Origin: Pedobacter endophyticus
GTDB lineage: Bacteria > Bacteroidota > Bacteroidia > Sphingobacteriales > Sphingobacteriaceae
Assembly: GCF_015679185.1 (NCBI RefSeq)
Contig: NZ_CP064939.1
Coordinates: 1,674,001 to 1,738,000 of the forward strand
Reading direction: 5' to 3'
DNA: 64,000 bases
The notes below the pieces were generated by a model that made no database searches, was not told the DNA's origin, and was given only the letters and a program-made list of their open reading frames with translations. Of this stretch, positions 56,313-64,000 are shown piece by piece. The position numbers and the translations under genes are program-made. Positions within the stretch are counted from its first letter, which is position 1. The number at the start of each line of letters is the position of its first letter.

Positions 56313-56678
56313 TTAATATCTATCTGGGTTATTAATGATGTGATGCATTAACCTGCCAACTTTGTTATTTAAAGCATTTAATTTGTCAAATTGCGTTTGT
56401 TTGATATACTCACAAGCAAGAGTAAAACCCACCCATACGCTCGTTTCGGAGTTTTCCGCGTCGCAATCCGTCAGTTTTGAGGTGAAATGTGCAGAATATT
56501 TCTTTTTTCTATATGCTGCTGCAAGATTTGCGCAGACACTTTTACTACTTCTTCTTATTTGGTCAGTTAACGAATATTTTTCTTCCCTTGGAAAAGATTT
56601 ACTCATCTCAAAAATTCTCATAGCCTGTTCAAAGGCTTTCTTATATAAAATGGTTTCTTTAAAATTTACTGCACCCAT
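56313..56678 (-). CDS. Four-helix-bundle protein (23S rRNA intervening-sequence family)
   Basis: 121 residues. FKETILYKKAFEQAMRIFEMSKSFPREEKYSLTDQIRRSSKSVCANLAAAYRKK is the family pattern of the IVS-type four-helix bundle, also related to Avd of retroelements. It probably binds nucleic acid. In this phylum such genes are scattered singly through chromosomes with no set partner. Here it interrupts a metal-efflux operon between the channel and pump genes and has GCAATT-word repeats on both sides. Not expected to take part in metal transport. Confidence 0.88.
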   Translation of the reverse strand: MGAVNFKETILYKKAFEQAMRIFEMSKSFPREEKYSLTDQIRRSSKSVCANLAAAYRKKKYSAHFTSKLTDCDAENSETSVWVGFTLACEYIKQTQFDKLNALNNKVGRLMHHIINNPDRY

Positions 56679-56689
56679 AGTCTAATTGA

Positions 56690-56765
56690 TTTAAATTGAT
56701 AATTGGCAGGTCGCTCCGCCGAGGCAATTGTTACTGAATGTTGCCAATTGCCGGCTGCTAATTGC
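56690..56765. repeat. CAATTGCC-word tract downstream of the pump gene
   Basis: AATTGGCAGGTCGCTCCGCCGAGGCAATTG, then TGCCAATTGCCGGCTGCTAATTGC. It is the inverted sense of the tract at 56100, on the other side of the four-helix-bundle gene. Confidence 0.75.
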
Positions 56766-59700
56766 TTATTTTGTTTTAACCTTAATCTTCTTACTGAAAA
56801 TGATGTACAGCAGGGGCAGAACAAAAAGTGTTAAAAGAGTTGCTGTAATTAAACCGCCAATTACAACGGTGGCTAAAGGCTTTTGCACCTCGGCACCTGC
56901 ACTGGTACTTATTGCCATTGGCAAAAAGCCCAAACTAGCCACAGCCGCGGTCATTAGTACCGGGCGCAACCGCTCTTTAGTTCCTTCCATTACCCGTTTT
57001 AAAATATCGGTAACGCCTTCCTTTTCCAGCTGGTTAAACGTTCCTATCAATACAATTCCATTAAGTACGGCCACACCGAACAGAGCAATAAAACCTATGC
57101 CTGCACTGATACTGAAAGGCATTCCGCGGATCAGCAATGCAAATACGCCGCCTATGGCACTCATCGGAATTGCCGTAAAAATTAATGTGGCCTGTTTAAG
57201 CGATCCGAAAGTAAAGTACAACAGTGAGAAGATGAGCAGCAACGATATTGGCACCGCAATCATTAAGCGTTTGCTGGCTTTTTGCAGGTTTTCAAACTGC
57301 CCGCCGTAGGTAAAATAGTAGCCCAGTGGAAGCTTTATCTCGCTATCTAGTTTTTGTTGAATATCGTTAACCACACTTTCTACATCTCTGCCCGACACAT
57401 TAAAACCGATAACAATTCTACGTTTACTGGCTTCGCGGCTAATTTGCGCAGGACCTAATTTGTAGCCAATGGTAGCCACTTGCGATAGCGGGATCTGGAT
57501 TCCCGTATTGGTAGGAATCATCATATTACTTACATCGTTTATATCGGTTCGGTAAGCACTATCTAACCTCACTACCAAATCAAACCGTCGTTCGTTTTCA
57601 AATACCTGCCCGGCACTTTTACCTGCAAAGGCAGCGCTAACCACGTCGTTTACATCGGCTACGTTAAGGCCGTAATTGGCAAGCCGCGTCCGATCGTATT
57701 CGATGTTTATTTGCGGCAACCCGCCTACACGCTCAACTTGCGGCCCGGTGGTTCCGCTTACCGTTTGTATCACCTTGCTCACTTTTTCGGCATAAATGGC
57801 CAGGCTATCTAAATCCTCACCAAAAATCTTTACCGCTACATCTTGTCTAATCCCTGTCATCAACTCATTGAAGCGCATTTGTATCGGTTGATTTTTCTCG
57901 AAGAACACGCCCGGAATTACCTCCAGTTTCTCGTAAATTTCATCCGCTAGCTGGTCGTACGTTTTTTCGGTTTTCCATTCTTTTTGCGGTTTCAGTATAA
58001 TCATCACATCCGAAGCTTCGGGCGGCATTGGGTCTGTAGGTACTTCTGCGGCACCGGTTTTACCCACCACCATTTTTACCTCATCGAACTCTTTAATAAT
58101 TCTCGATGCCTGCATAGAGGTTTCGATGCTTTGTTTTAATGAGCTCCCTTGCGGCAATATGCAGTGAAACGCAAAATCGCCTTCTCTTAACTGAGGAATA
58201 AACTCTCCACCTAAGCCACTGAAAATAAATAGCGTACCTGCAAAAAGCAAAACAGTAGCGCCAACAACGGCGTATTTTACCTTAATCACTTTCTGTAAAA
58301 GCGGCTGATAAATACCGTGCAGATAATGCATCATTTTATCTGAAATATTTTTTTTATGGCTAACCTTCTTCGATAGAAACTGCGCACACATCATTGGAAT
58401 ATAGGTAAGCGATAAAATTAGCGCACCCAATATGGCAAAGCCAACCGTTTTAGCCATTGGGGTAAACATTTTCCCTTCTACGCCAACCAGCGTAAGTATG
58501 GGCAGGTAAACGATTAAGATGATGATCTCTCCGAAGGCGGCACTGTTACGAATTTTAGAAGCAGACAAGAAAACCTCGTCGTCCATTTCCTGTTGCGACA
58601 GTTTGTTCAGCGATTTGCGCAGGCCCAAGTGGTGCAATGTGGCTTCAACAATAATTACTGCGCCATCTACAATTAACCCGAAATCAATTGCGCCCAGGCT
58701 CATCAGGTTGGCACTAACGCCGAAAACGTTCATCATCCCAAGTGCAAAAAGCAATGCTAACGGAATGGCAGATGCCACAATTAAACCAGCCCTAAAGTTT
58801 CCGAGAAACAGCACAAGTACAAAAATCACGATTAATGCACCTTCAATCAGGTTCTTTTCAACGGTACTGATCGCCCGGCCAACCAGTTCGGTACGATCTA
58901 AATAGGGTTCGATAATCACATCATCGGGCAGCGATTTTTGGATAACCGGAACTTTTTCTTTTATGCGCTTTACAACTTCGTTGCTGTTTTCTCCTTTAAG
59001 CATCATTACCACGCCACCAACTGCATCTACCTTTCCGTTAAAAGTCATTGCGCCATATCTAACGGCACTACCGAAACGTACATCTGCCACATCTTTTATA
59101 AAAATGGGCACATTTCCGGTTTCATTCTTAACGCTTATATTTTTTACATCTTCTAACGAGGTAACCAACCCAATACCACGAATAAAATAAGCGTTGGGCT
59201 TTTTATCGATATAGGCTCCTCCGGTATTTTGGTTATTATTTTCGAGCGCATTAAAAATATCGGTAATGGTTATGCTCATTGCCCTTAAGCGGTTGGGGTT
59301 AACCGATACCTCGTACTGTTTTAGTTCGCCACCGAAACTGTTTACTTCGGCTATGCCTTTGGTTCCATTAAGTTGGCGGGCCACAATCCAATCTTGCATC
59401 GTACGCAAATCTCTGCTGCTATACTTGCTTTCACTGCCTTTTTTGGGGTGTAAAATGTATTGGTACACTTCGCCGAGGCCAGTACTTACCGGTGCCATTT
59501 CGGGCGTGCCGATTCCTTTCGGGATTTTTTCGCCGGCTTCTTTTAACTTTTCACCCACCAGTTGGCGGGCAAAGTAAATATCTACATCATCGTTAAAAAC
59601 AACGGTAATAACCGAGAGGCCGAACCTCGAAATACTTCGGGTTTCCTCTAAATCGGGTAAATTGGCAATGCTTTGTTCAATAGGAAAGGTAACCAACTGT

Positions 59701-59885
59701 TCTACTTCCTGACCTGCCAACGTAGGGCAAACGGTAATAATCTGCACCTGATTATTGGTAATATCCGGCACAGCATCAATGGGTAACTTAGTTGCGCTCC
59801 ACACGCCCCAAATAATTAACAACAAGGTCATTATGCCAATAACAAGCTTGTTATTAATACTAAATTTTATAATACGATCTAACAC
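56766..59885 (-). CDS. CzcA/CusA-type heavy-metal RND efflux pump
   Basis: About 1039 residues from the GTG at 59885 (VLDRIIKFSINNKLV, the usual family start); an ATG at 59942 would add 19 residues that do not resemble the family. Twelve membrane helices and two large periplasmic domains. TM4 has DFGLIVDGAVIIVE, the DFGxxxDGAxxxxE signature of divalent-cation (CzcA-type) pumps. The gene is the proton-driven core of the efflux complex with the adaptor at 53614 and channel at 54888. The metal (zinc, cobalt, cadmium or nickel) is not fixed by the motif. Confidence 0.95.
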   Translation of the reverse strand: MLDRIIKFSINNKLVIGIMTLLLIIWGVWSATKLPIDAVPDITNNQVQIITVCPTLAGQEVEQLVTFPIEQSIANLPDLEETRSISRFGLSVITVVFNDDVDIYFARQLVGEKLKEAGEKIPKGIGTPEMAPVSTGLGEVYQYILHPKKGSESKYSSRDLRTMQDWIVARQLNGTKGIAEVNSFGGELKQYEVSVNPNRLRAMSITITDIFNALENNNQNTGGAYIDKKPNAYFIRGIGLVTSLEDVKNISVKNETGNVPIFIKDVADVRFGSAVRYGAMTFNGKVDAVGGVVMMLKGENSNEVVKRIKEKVPVIQKSLPDDVIIEPYLDRTELVGRAISTVEKNLIEGALIVIFVLVLFLGNFRAGLIVASAIPLALLFALGMMNVFGVSANLMSLGAIDFGLIVDGAVIIVEATLHHLGLRKSLNKLSQQEMDDEVFLSASKIRNSAAFGEIIILIVYLPILTLVGVEGKMFTPMAKTVGFAILGALILSLTYIPMMCAQFLSKKVSHKKNISDKMMHYLHGIYQPLLQKVIKVKYAVVGATVLLFAGTLFIFSGLGGEFIPQLREGDFAFHCILPQGSSLKQSIETSMQASRIIKEFDEVKMVVGKTGAAEVPTDPMPPEASDVMIILKPQKEWKTEKTYDQLADEIYEKLEVIPGVFFEKNQPIQMRFNELMTGIRQDVAVKIFGEDLDSLAIYAEKVSKVIQTVSGTTGPQVERVGGLPQINIEYDRTRLANYGLNVADVNDVVSAAFAGKSAGQVFENERRFDLVVRLDSAYRTDINDVSNMMIPTNTGIQIPLSQVATIGYKLGPAQISREASKRRIVIGFNVSGRDVESVVNDIQQKLDSEIKLPLGYYFTYGGQFENLQKASKRLMIAVPISLLLIFSLLYFTFGSLKQATLIFTAIPMSAIGGVFALLIRGMPFSISAGIGFIALFGVAVLNGIVLIGTFNQLEKEGVTDILKRVMEGTKERLRPVLMTAAVASLGFLPMAISTSAGAEVQKPLATVVIGGLITATLLTLFVLPLLYIIFSKKIKVKTK

Positions 59886-60029
59886 TATAATTATGATTAA
59901 TGATTGATACAAAGAAATTCGAGTGCTTTTTGCAGAAAGCAAAAAACAGCGATATGCACGCGATTACGACATGTAAAGCACACCAGTGCATTACATGATC
60001 ACAAATGGTACATCAAATAAGAAATTGTA

Positions 60030-60365
60030 TTAGGCACTAACCTTTGGCGGCTGCCAAATATTTCCGTAGTAATTGGAAAGGAGAAAAGAGCTTCTGATTG
60101 GAAATTTAATAAATGAGAATAAAGGAAGTCGTTCGTTTTTGGTATATGAAGCTGCAATTTTTGAATGGGCAGCAATGCTGCAACAATTACAGGTGCAAAA
60201 AAGACTGCAAAAATCGTTTGAATCGTTTTGGTGATTGTGAGATTCTACAAGCTCCGAGCTGGAGCTATTGCTGGTAGTGCGCTGGCATTCGTTAACCGCA
60301 TCGCTACATGGCATTACGGATAACGCCAGCATGTAAATGCCAAATATGATCAAAAGAGCCTTCAT
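60030..60365 (-). CDS. DUF6660 protein, metal-efflux accessory
   Basis: 111 residues with an N-terminal signal-like helix (LLIIFGIYMLALSVMPCSDAV). The middle has FCSLFCTCNCCSIAAH, a Cys-rich motif, and HNHQND; the end is NIWQPPKVSA. It matches the DUF6660 proteins that precede heavy-metal RND operons in Bacteroidota, in the family's length. It may sense or bind metal in the periplasm (inference from Cys/His content). First gene of the efflux transcription unit. Confidence 0.75.
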   Translation of the reverse strand: MKALLIIFGIYMLALSVMPCSDAVNECQRTTSNSSSSELVESHNHQNDSNDFCSLFCTCNCCSIAAHSKIAASYTKNERLPLFSFIKFPIRSSFLLSNYYGNIWQPPKVSA

Positions 60366-60423
60366 TTCTGCCTAAGATAGCAAATAGGAATGATATTCCA
60401 TAAAATAATTTGAAAATGAAAAC

Positions 60424-60807
60424 TCAGGAACCTAGAAAAAGCCTGGCATCTGCCTTCGCTTTTTCACAGATGTCGGATATAATCCTTAAACAGCTGTTAA
60501 TTTCAGTTGCGCTAAGTGATTGGTGCTCCATGGCCTTTAAATGTTTCTCGAGCCAAGGGTTCAGCCCCATTACTGCAACGGTTGATAGGGTATGGTGGGC
60601 GTGCTTTTTTAAAGCGTCTAAATCTTTATGTTCTGCGTGTTTTGCTAGTGCAGATAAATCATCGTCGATGAGGTGTAAGAACCTTTCGGCTATTTCACGC
60701 TCAAATTCGACATCGCCCATACTAATTTCGTGCAGGTAACTTAAATTAATTACCTGGTATAACGGCGGCCGGGCATTTGGCAGATTTTGATTGCTATTAG
60801 GTTCCAT
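60424..60807 (-). CDS. Hpt-domain phosphotransfer protein
   Basis: 127 residues, all helical. FEREIAERFLHLIDDDLSALAKHAEHKDLDALKKHAHHTLSTVAVMG has the Hpt layout: two helices carrying an H-T-L sequence, with His72 the likely phosphorylated residue. The usual Lys three residues on is Ser75. It transfers phosphate between receivers. It lies 9 bp downstream of the LytTR regulator gene, its probable partner. No kinase is encoded close by. Confidence 0.8.
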   Translation of the reverse strand: MEPNSNQNLPNARPPLYQVINLSYLHEISMGDVEFEREIAERFLHLIDDDLSALAKHAEHKDLDALKKHAHHTLSTVAVMGLNPWLEKHLKAMEHQSLSATEINSCLRIISDICEKAKADARLFLGS

Positions 60808-60816
60808 TTATTTGGG

Positions 60817-61512
60817 TTACAGAACTTGCATCCGCTTGTTCAACACCGCTTTATAAGCGTCGGAAACAGGAATAAAGCTCTTATTTATAATCAGAGTACT
60901 GCCTTCAACGGTATCGATTTTTCCCACATTAACAATAAACGACCTGTGAACCCGTAAAAAGAAATCGCCCGAAACCTTGCCCTCCACAGATTTTAACGAC
61001 GAATAAATGGCATAGGTTTTACTTGCGGTGCCTATTTTAACATAATCGCCCTGCGCTTCAAAATATTCAATATCGGTTAATTTTATTCGTCTGATGATGC
61101 TCGAATCTCTGATAAAGATAAACTCATCTTGTTTTGAGGGCACAAATACATCCTGATTTTTGAAAATCTCTTTCGCCTTGATTATCGATTTCAAAAACCG
61201 ATCGAGCGTTACCGGTTTGGTTATAAAATCTACAACATTTAAATCGTAGGCATCGGCCGCATATTCGCGGTTTCCACTGATAAAAATAATCAACGGTCTT
61301 TTATCGCCCAGTCCTTTAACCAGGTCAATCCCCGAAACTTCGGGCATTTCGATATCAAGGAAAATGAGATCGATTTTTTGACCTGCAATTATCTTATAAG
61401 CATCTCCGGCATTTGCGCATTCCGAAATTAGCTTAAGCGAGTCTTCAAATTTTATCAGTTGTTTAAGTGTGCTTCGGGCAATTTCGTGGTCATCAACGAT
61501 TAAGCAGTTCAT
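60817..61512 (-). CDS. LytTR-family response regulator
   Basis: 231 residues. The receiver (1-120) starts NCLIVDDHEIARSTLKQLI, with Asp53 in LIFLDIEMPEVSG as phosphate acceptor and SGN/TKPVTLDRFLKSI for the other conserved residues. The C-terminal LytTR DNA-binding domain (about 130-231) has FIRDSSIIRRIKLTDIEYFEAQGDYVKI and FLRVHRSFIVNVGKID. It probably regulates nearby envelope or efflux genes; none is proven. Its cognate Hpt gene follows by 9 bp. The upstream 251-bp gap is shared with the M16-like gene. Confidence 0.93.
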   Translation of the reverse strand: MNCLIVDDHEIARSTLKQLIKFEDSLKLISECANAGDAYKIIAGQKIDLIFLDIEMPEVSGIDLVKGLGDKRPLIIFISGNREYAADAYDLNVVDFITKPVTLDRFLKSIIKAKEIFKNQDVFVPSKQDEFIFIRDSSIIRRIKLTDIEYFEAQGDYVKIGTASKTYAIYSSLKSVEGKVSGDFFLRVHRSFIVNVGKIDTVEGSTLIINKSFIPVSDAYKAVLNKRMQVL

Positions 61513-61708
61513 TTTGTAAGGCTAACGAAAAATAAATCTAAGCATTCGGATCAGGAAATTTTATATCGGCGAGCGATTGAATAAAATGAACACTTTATTT
61601 CCGTTTCAAAAAACCGAAGTGATTTTTTAACACGTATATACAGCCATTCGTCACGCATTATTGCCTTTTTAACGAGAACATATGGGCCAAACAGGCGAAA
61701 ACAAGCAC

Positions 61709-61731
61709 ATTTGTATCATATTAATACAAAT
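61709..61731. promoter_or_regulatory. Palindromic site upstream of the M16-like gene
   Basis: ATTTGTAT and ATACAAAT form 8-bp perfect arms around CATATTA, 32 bp before the ATG at 61764. Its position suits an operator, perhaps for a regulator of either divergent gene. No -7 element could be placed with confidence. Confidence 0.35.
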
Positions 61732-61763
61732 AATTATTCCAACAAAAAAAAATAAAAACAGCT

Positions 61764-62366
61764 ATGAACACGATTAAAAACATTTTATTAGCCTCTACAA
61801 CTCTACTTATATCATTTACAGCAAGCGCCCAAAGTTTTAAAGAACCTGTAGCCTTTAAATTAAAGAACGAAATGAACATCATCGTTTCGGAACATGCAGC
61901 TTCGCCAAAAGCCTATGCCAGCTTTACGTTAGATACGGAACAATTCGCAGGAAAAAAGAACGGTATTGTGGAGTTATTTAATGCAGTACTGAATGAAAGC
62001 GCTGCCAAAAACGCAAACACTTCTTTTAAAGATAACAGTGGAAAATTGGCTACTGCAAACACGAGCTTTGATGCGGAATTGACTGAAATGGCGGCATTGA
62101 TCCAAAATGCAGCGTTAACTCAAACCAACTTTAATGCAGCAAAAGCCAAATTGCTGTTGAGCTTAAGGGCTCAGGATTATGATTACGACGAAACAGTTAC
62201 GGAAGAATCGATCAACGAATTAACTTTTGCCGATATAAAAGAATTTTATGCGCAAATTTCTCCCGAAAAAACTTTTTTAACCATCGCCGGAAATGTTGAT
62301 TTAAAATCGGCAAAGGCATCTGCCAAAAAAGCTTTCGAAAACTGGGGCGCTGTTAATATCGATTAA
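61764..62366 (+). CDS. M16-like protein lacking the zinc site, exported
   Basis: 200 residues with a signal peptide (TLLISFTASAQS). The rest follows one M16 half-domain: FKLKNEMNIIVSEHAASPKAYASFTLD, GIVELFNAVLNES, and near the end LTFADIKEFYAQISPEKTFLTIAGNVDLKSAKASA. The HxxEH zinc motif expected after the first strand pair is not present, and the protein is less than half the usual length. It could be a non-catalytic partner or a remnant. A strong terminator follows at 62449, so it is transcribed as a single gene. Confidence 0.7.
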   Translation: MNTIKNILLASTTLLISFTASAQSFKEPVAFKLKNEMNIIVSEHAASPKAYASFTLDTEQFAGKKNGIVELFNAVLNESAAKNANTSFKDNSGKLATANTSFDAELTEMAALIQNAALTQTNFNAAKAKLLLSLRAQDYDYDETVTEESINELTFADIKEFYAQISPEKTFLTIAGNVDLKSAKASAKKAFENWGAVNID

Positions 62367-62448
62367 AAGCCAGCCTAGTTAAATAGGTAAGTGCACGATA
62401 ACATTCAGTTAAACACTTGCAGTTGTATTGTATTGCTAAACCAAGCGT

Positions 62449-62481
62449 AAGGTTCCTTGATTTTTCAAGGGGCCTTTTTTT
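62449..62481 (+). terminator. Intrinsic terminator of the M16-like gene
   Basis: AAGGTTCCTTGA TTTT TCAAGGGGCCTT is a 12-bp stem with two G-U pairs, followed by five T. A standard rho-independent terminator. Confidence 0.85.
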
Positions 62482-62596
62482 GTGTACACGCTGGATCATC
62501 GATTTATTTTGATGTAACATCAATATCGACTTTTGTGTAGTGGTTTCGTTTTACAATGAATCATTCAATATCTTAGTGAGCAAAATTCTTCCATCG

Positions 62597-63946
62597 ATGA
62601 AAAAACTTTTCCTATCCTTTTTTATAGTAGCTTTTTATCTATCACTTCAGGCGCAAACCATTGTTCAGCGCAATGCGGACATCGACAATATGGTAAAGGC
62701 TGTAAATCAAGATTCGCTAAAATCGTACATCACTAAAATGGTTTCGTTCGGCACGAGAAACACGTTGAGCGATATTACGAGCAAAAGTAAGGGCATTGGT
62801 GCAGCCAGAAATTGGGTGGTGGGCAAGTTTAACCAGTTTGCGGCGGGAAGCAACGGACGACTAACGGCCTACCTTGATACGGTAACAATAGCGCCGGACG
62901 CGAAACGGGTAGACAAGCCTACGCTGTTGGGAAATGCAGTTGCCATTTTAAAGGGAACGGATGTAAGCGATAAACGGGTGTATGTGGTTAGTGGTCATTT
63001 AGATAGCCGGGTAACGGATGTAATGAACAGGACAAGCAATGCACCGGGTGCAAACGACGATGGAAGCGGGGTTGCTGGTGTTATTGAGGCGGCAAGGATT
63101 ATGAGCAAATATAACTTTCCGGCTACGATTATATTTGTTGCAGTTAGCGGCGAAGAACAATCGCTTTTAGGCTCGGGCTTTATGGCGAGAAAGGCAAAAA
63201 AAGAAAACTGGAATATCGACGCGATGCTTAATAACGACATGATTGGCAGTAACAACAGCAGCGAAACACAAATTATTGATAATACAAAACTCCGGGTTTT
63301 TAGCGAGGGCTTACCCAGTTTTGAGTTAGAAAAAAATGCAAAATACATTCGCCAGTTCGGATTAGAGAACGATGGAAAAAGCCGTCAGCTGGCACGGTAT
63401 GTTAAGGAAATCGGCGAGCGTTATGTAGACCAGCTGGAAGTTAAACTAATTTACCGAAACGACAGGTTTCTGCGTGGCGGCGATCACTCTCCATTTGTAG
63501 AGAACGGCTTTACCGCAGTGCGGATTACGGAAATGAACGAGAACTTCGATCATCAACATCAAGACTTAAGAACTGAAAACGGTGTACGCTACGGAGATTT
63601 GCAAGAATTTATGGACTTTGAATACCTGCGGAAAAATACGGCGGTTAACATTGCGGTGTTAGCCAATTTGGCCAAAGCCCCAACCTCGCCAATTGATGTA
63701 AAAATAGATGTGAAAAACCTGAGCAATTCATCTTTCTTATACTGGAAAGCGCCCGAAAAAGGAAAGGTAAAAGGCTATTATGTGTTGATGCGTGAAACCA
63801 GTAGTCCAACCTGGGAAAAGAAATTTTATACCACTGCAACGGAGCTAAGGATTCCTTATAGTAAGGATAATTACCTGTTTGCTGTGCAAAGCGTAGGAAT
63901 TGACGATAACGAAAGTTTGCCTATGGTGCCTGGGATTGGACGGTGA
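62597..63946 (+). CDS. M28-family zinc aminopeptidase, secreted
   Basis: About 449 residues from the ATG at 62597; an in-frame ATG at 62540 would put 19 extra residues before the signal peptide (KKLFLSFFIVAFYLSLQAQ). The zinc motif chain is typical: VVSGHLDSR, APGANDDGSGVAGVIEAAR, VSGEEQSLLGSGF and GGDHSPFVENGF, giving His, Asp, Glu and His ligands. A fibronectin-III-like C-terminal domain (about 380-449) follows. It probably removes N-terminal residues from peptides in the periplasm or outside. No operon partners. Confidence 0.93.
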   Translation: MKKLFLSFFIVAFYLSLQAQTIVQRNADIDNMVKAVNQDSLKSYITKMVSFGTRNTLSDITSKSKGIGAARNWVVGKFNQFAAGSNGRLTAYLDTVTIAPDAKRVDKPTLLGNAVAILKGTDVSDKRVYVVSGHLDSRVTDVMNRTSNAPGANDDGSGVAGVIEAARIMSKYNFPATIIFVAVSGEEQSLLGSGFMARKAKKENWNIDAMLNNDMIGSNNSSETQIIDNTKLRVFSEGLPSFELEKNAKYIRQFGLENDGKSRQLARYVKEIGERYVDQLEVKLIYRNDRFLRGGDHSPFVENGFTAVRITEMNENFDHQHQDLRTENGVRYGDLQEFMDFEYLRKNTAVNIAVLANLAKAPTSPIDVKIDVKNLSNSSFLYWKAPEKGKVKGYYVLMRETSSPTWEKKFYTTATELRIPYSKDNYLFAVQSVGIDDNESLPMVPGIGR

Positions 63947-63947
63947 T

Positions 63948-64000
63948 GAGTTGGGAGTTGGGAGTTTTGAGTTGGGAGTTTTGAGTTGGGAGTTTTCAGT
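63948..64000. repeat. GAGTTGGGAGTTTT short-word tandem repeat at the window end
   Basis: GAGTTGGGAGTTGGGAGTTTT then two more GAGTTGGGAGTTTT-type units run into the edge of the window. It is the same class of short-word tract as at 24301. Its full length lies outside the window. Confidence 0.85.

Overview
The window reads as a chromosome segment of a Bacteroidota bacterium, most likely a Sphingobacteriaceae member close to Pedobacter. The signs are tandem SusC/SusD outer-membrane pairs, a hybrid two-component system with a periplasmic propeller, abundant family-typical small proteins (DUF3667, DUF3817, DUF4199, DUF6660), the scarcity of Shine-Dalgarno sites, and several matches to the Bacteroidota -7 promoter element TAnnTTTG. 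The genus is an inference; there is no rRNA gene here to confirm it.

Layout. (1) 52-14964, minus strand: a glycan-utilisation locus transcribed SusC-SusD-SusC-SusD-parallel beta-helix protein-metzincin-like protease with a discoidin domain-GH2 glycosidase. A divergent 1356-residue hybrid sensor/AraC regulator (15204-19274) probably controls it. (2) 19373-23332: a TetR regulator, small membrane proteins with a DUF3667 protein, and an S41 protease. (3) 23773-23852: tRNA-Leu(CAA). (4) 23930-29361: housekeeping genes for DUF3817, HscB, the site-2 protease RseP, Dxr and a GH3-type adenylating enzyme. (5) 29540-30129: an intact DUF5615/DUF433 toxin-antitoxin-like pair. (6) 30308-40597: envelope and glycosyltransferase genes, a HicB antitoxin fused to the stump of its lost toxin, a dihydroorotase homologue without its metal site, a BatA-type protein and an L,D-transpeptidase. 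(7) 40695-48740: the complete histidine operon hisG-D-C-B-H-A-F-IE, preceded by a promoter, a His-rich leader peptide and alternative RNA structures. (8) 48981-51057: a WD40 protein, a frameshifted nucleotidyltransferase module and an array of 94-bp units built of three palindromes. (9) 51058-53136: a PHP-like secreted protein. (10) 53614-60365: a CzcCBA-type metal efflux operon interrupted by a four-helix-bundle (IVS-type) gene. (11) 60424-63946: an Hpt/LytTR regulatory pair, a degenerate M16-like protein and an M28 peptidase.

The intergenic spaces are unusually rich in two kinds of repeat. One is REP-like palindromic elements that open with TCGTCATTGCGAGG-like words (five copies). The other is short-word low-complexity tracts, often with a purine-rich half and a pyrimidine-rich inverted half about 100 bp apart. 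These tracts invade coding sequence at the hisD 3' end and at the efflux TolC-family gene's 5' end. The observations most worth following are the his attenuator-like leader, the 94-bp palindrome array beside a broken nucleotidyltransferase module, the HicA-HicB fusion scar, the metal-site-less dihydroorotase, and the repeat-flanked four-helix-bundle gene.
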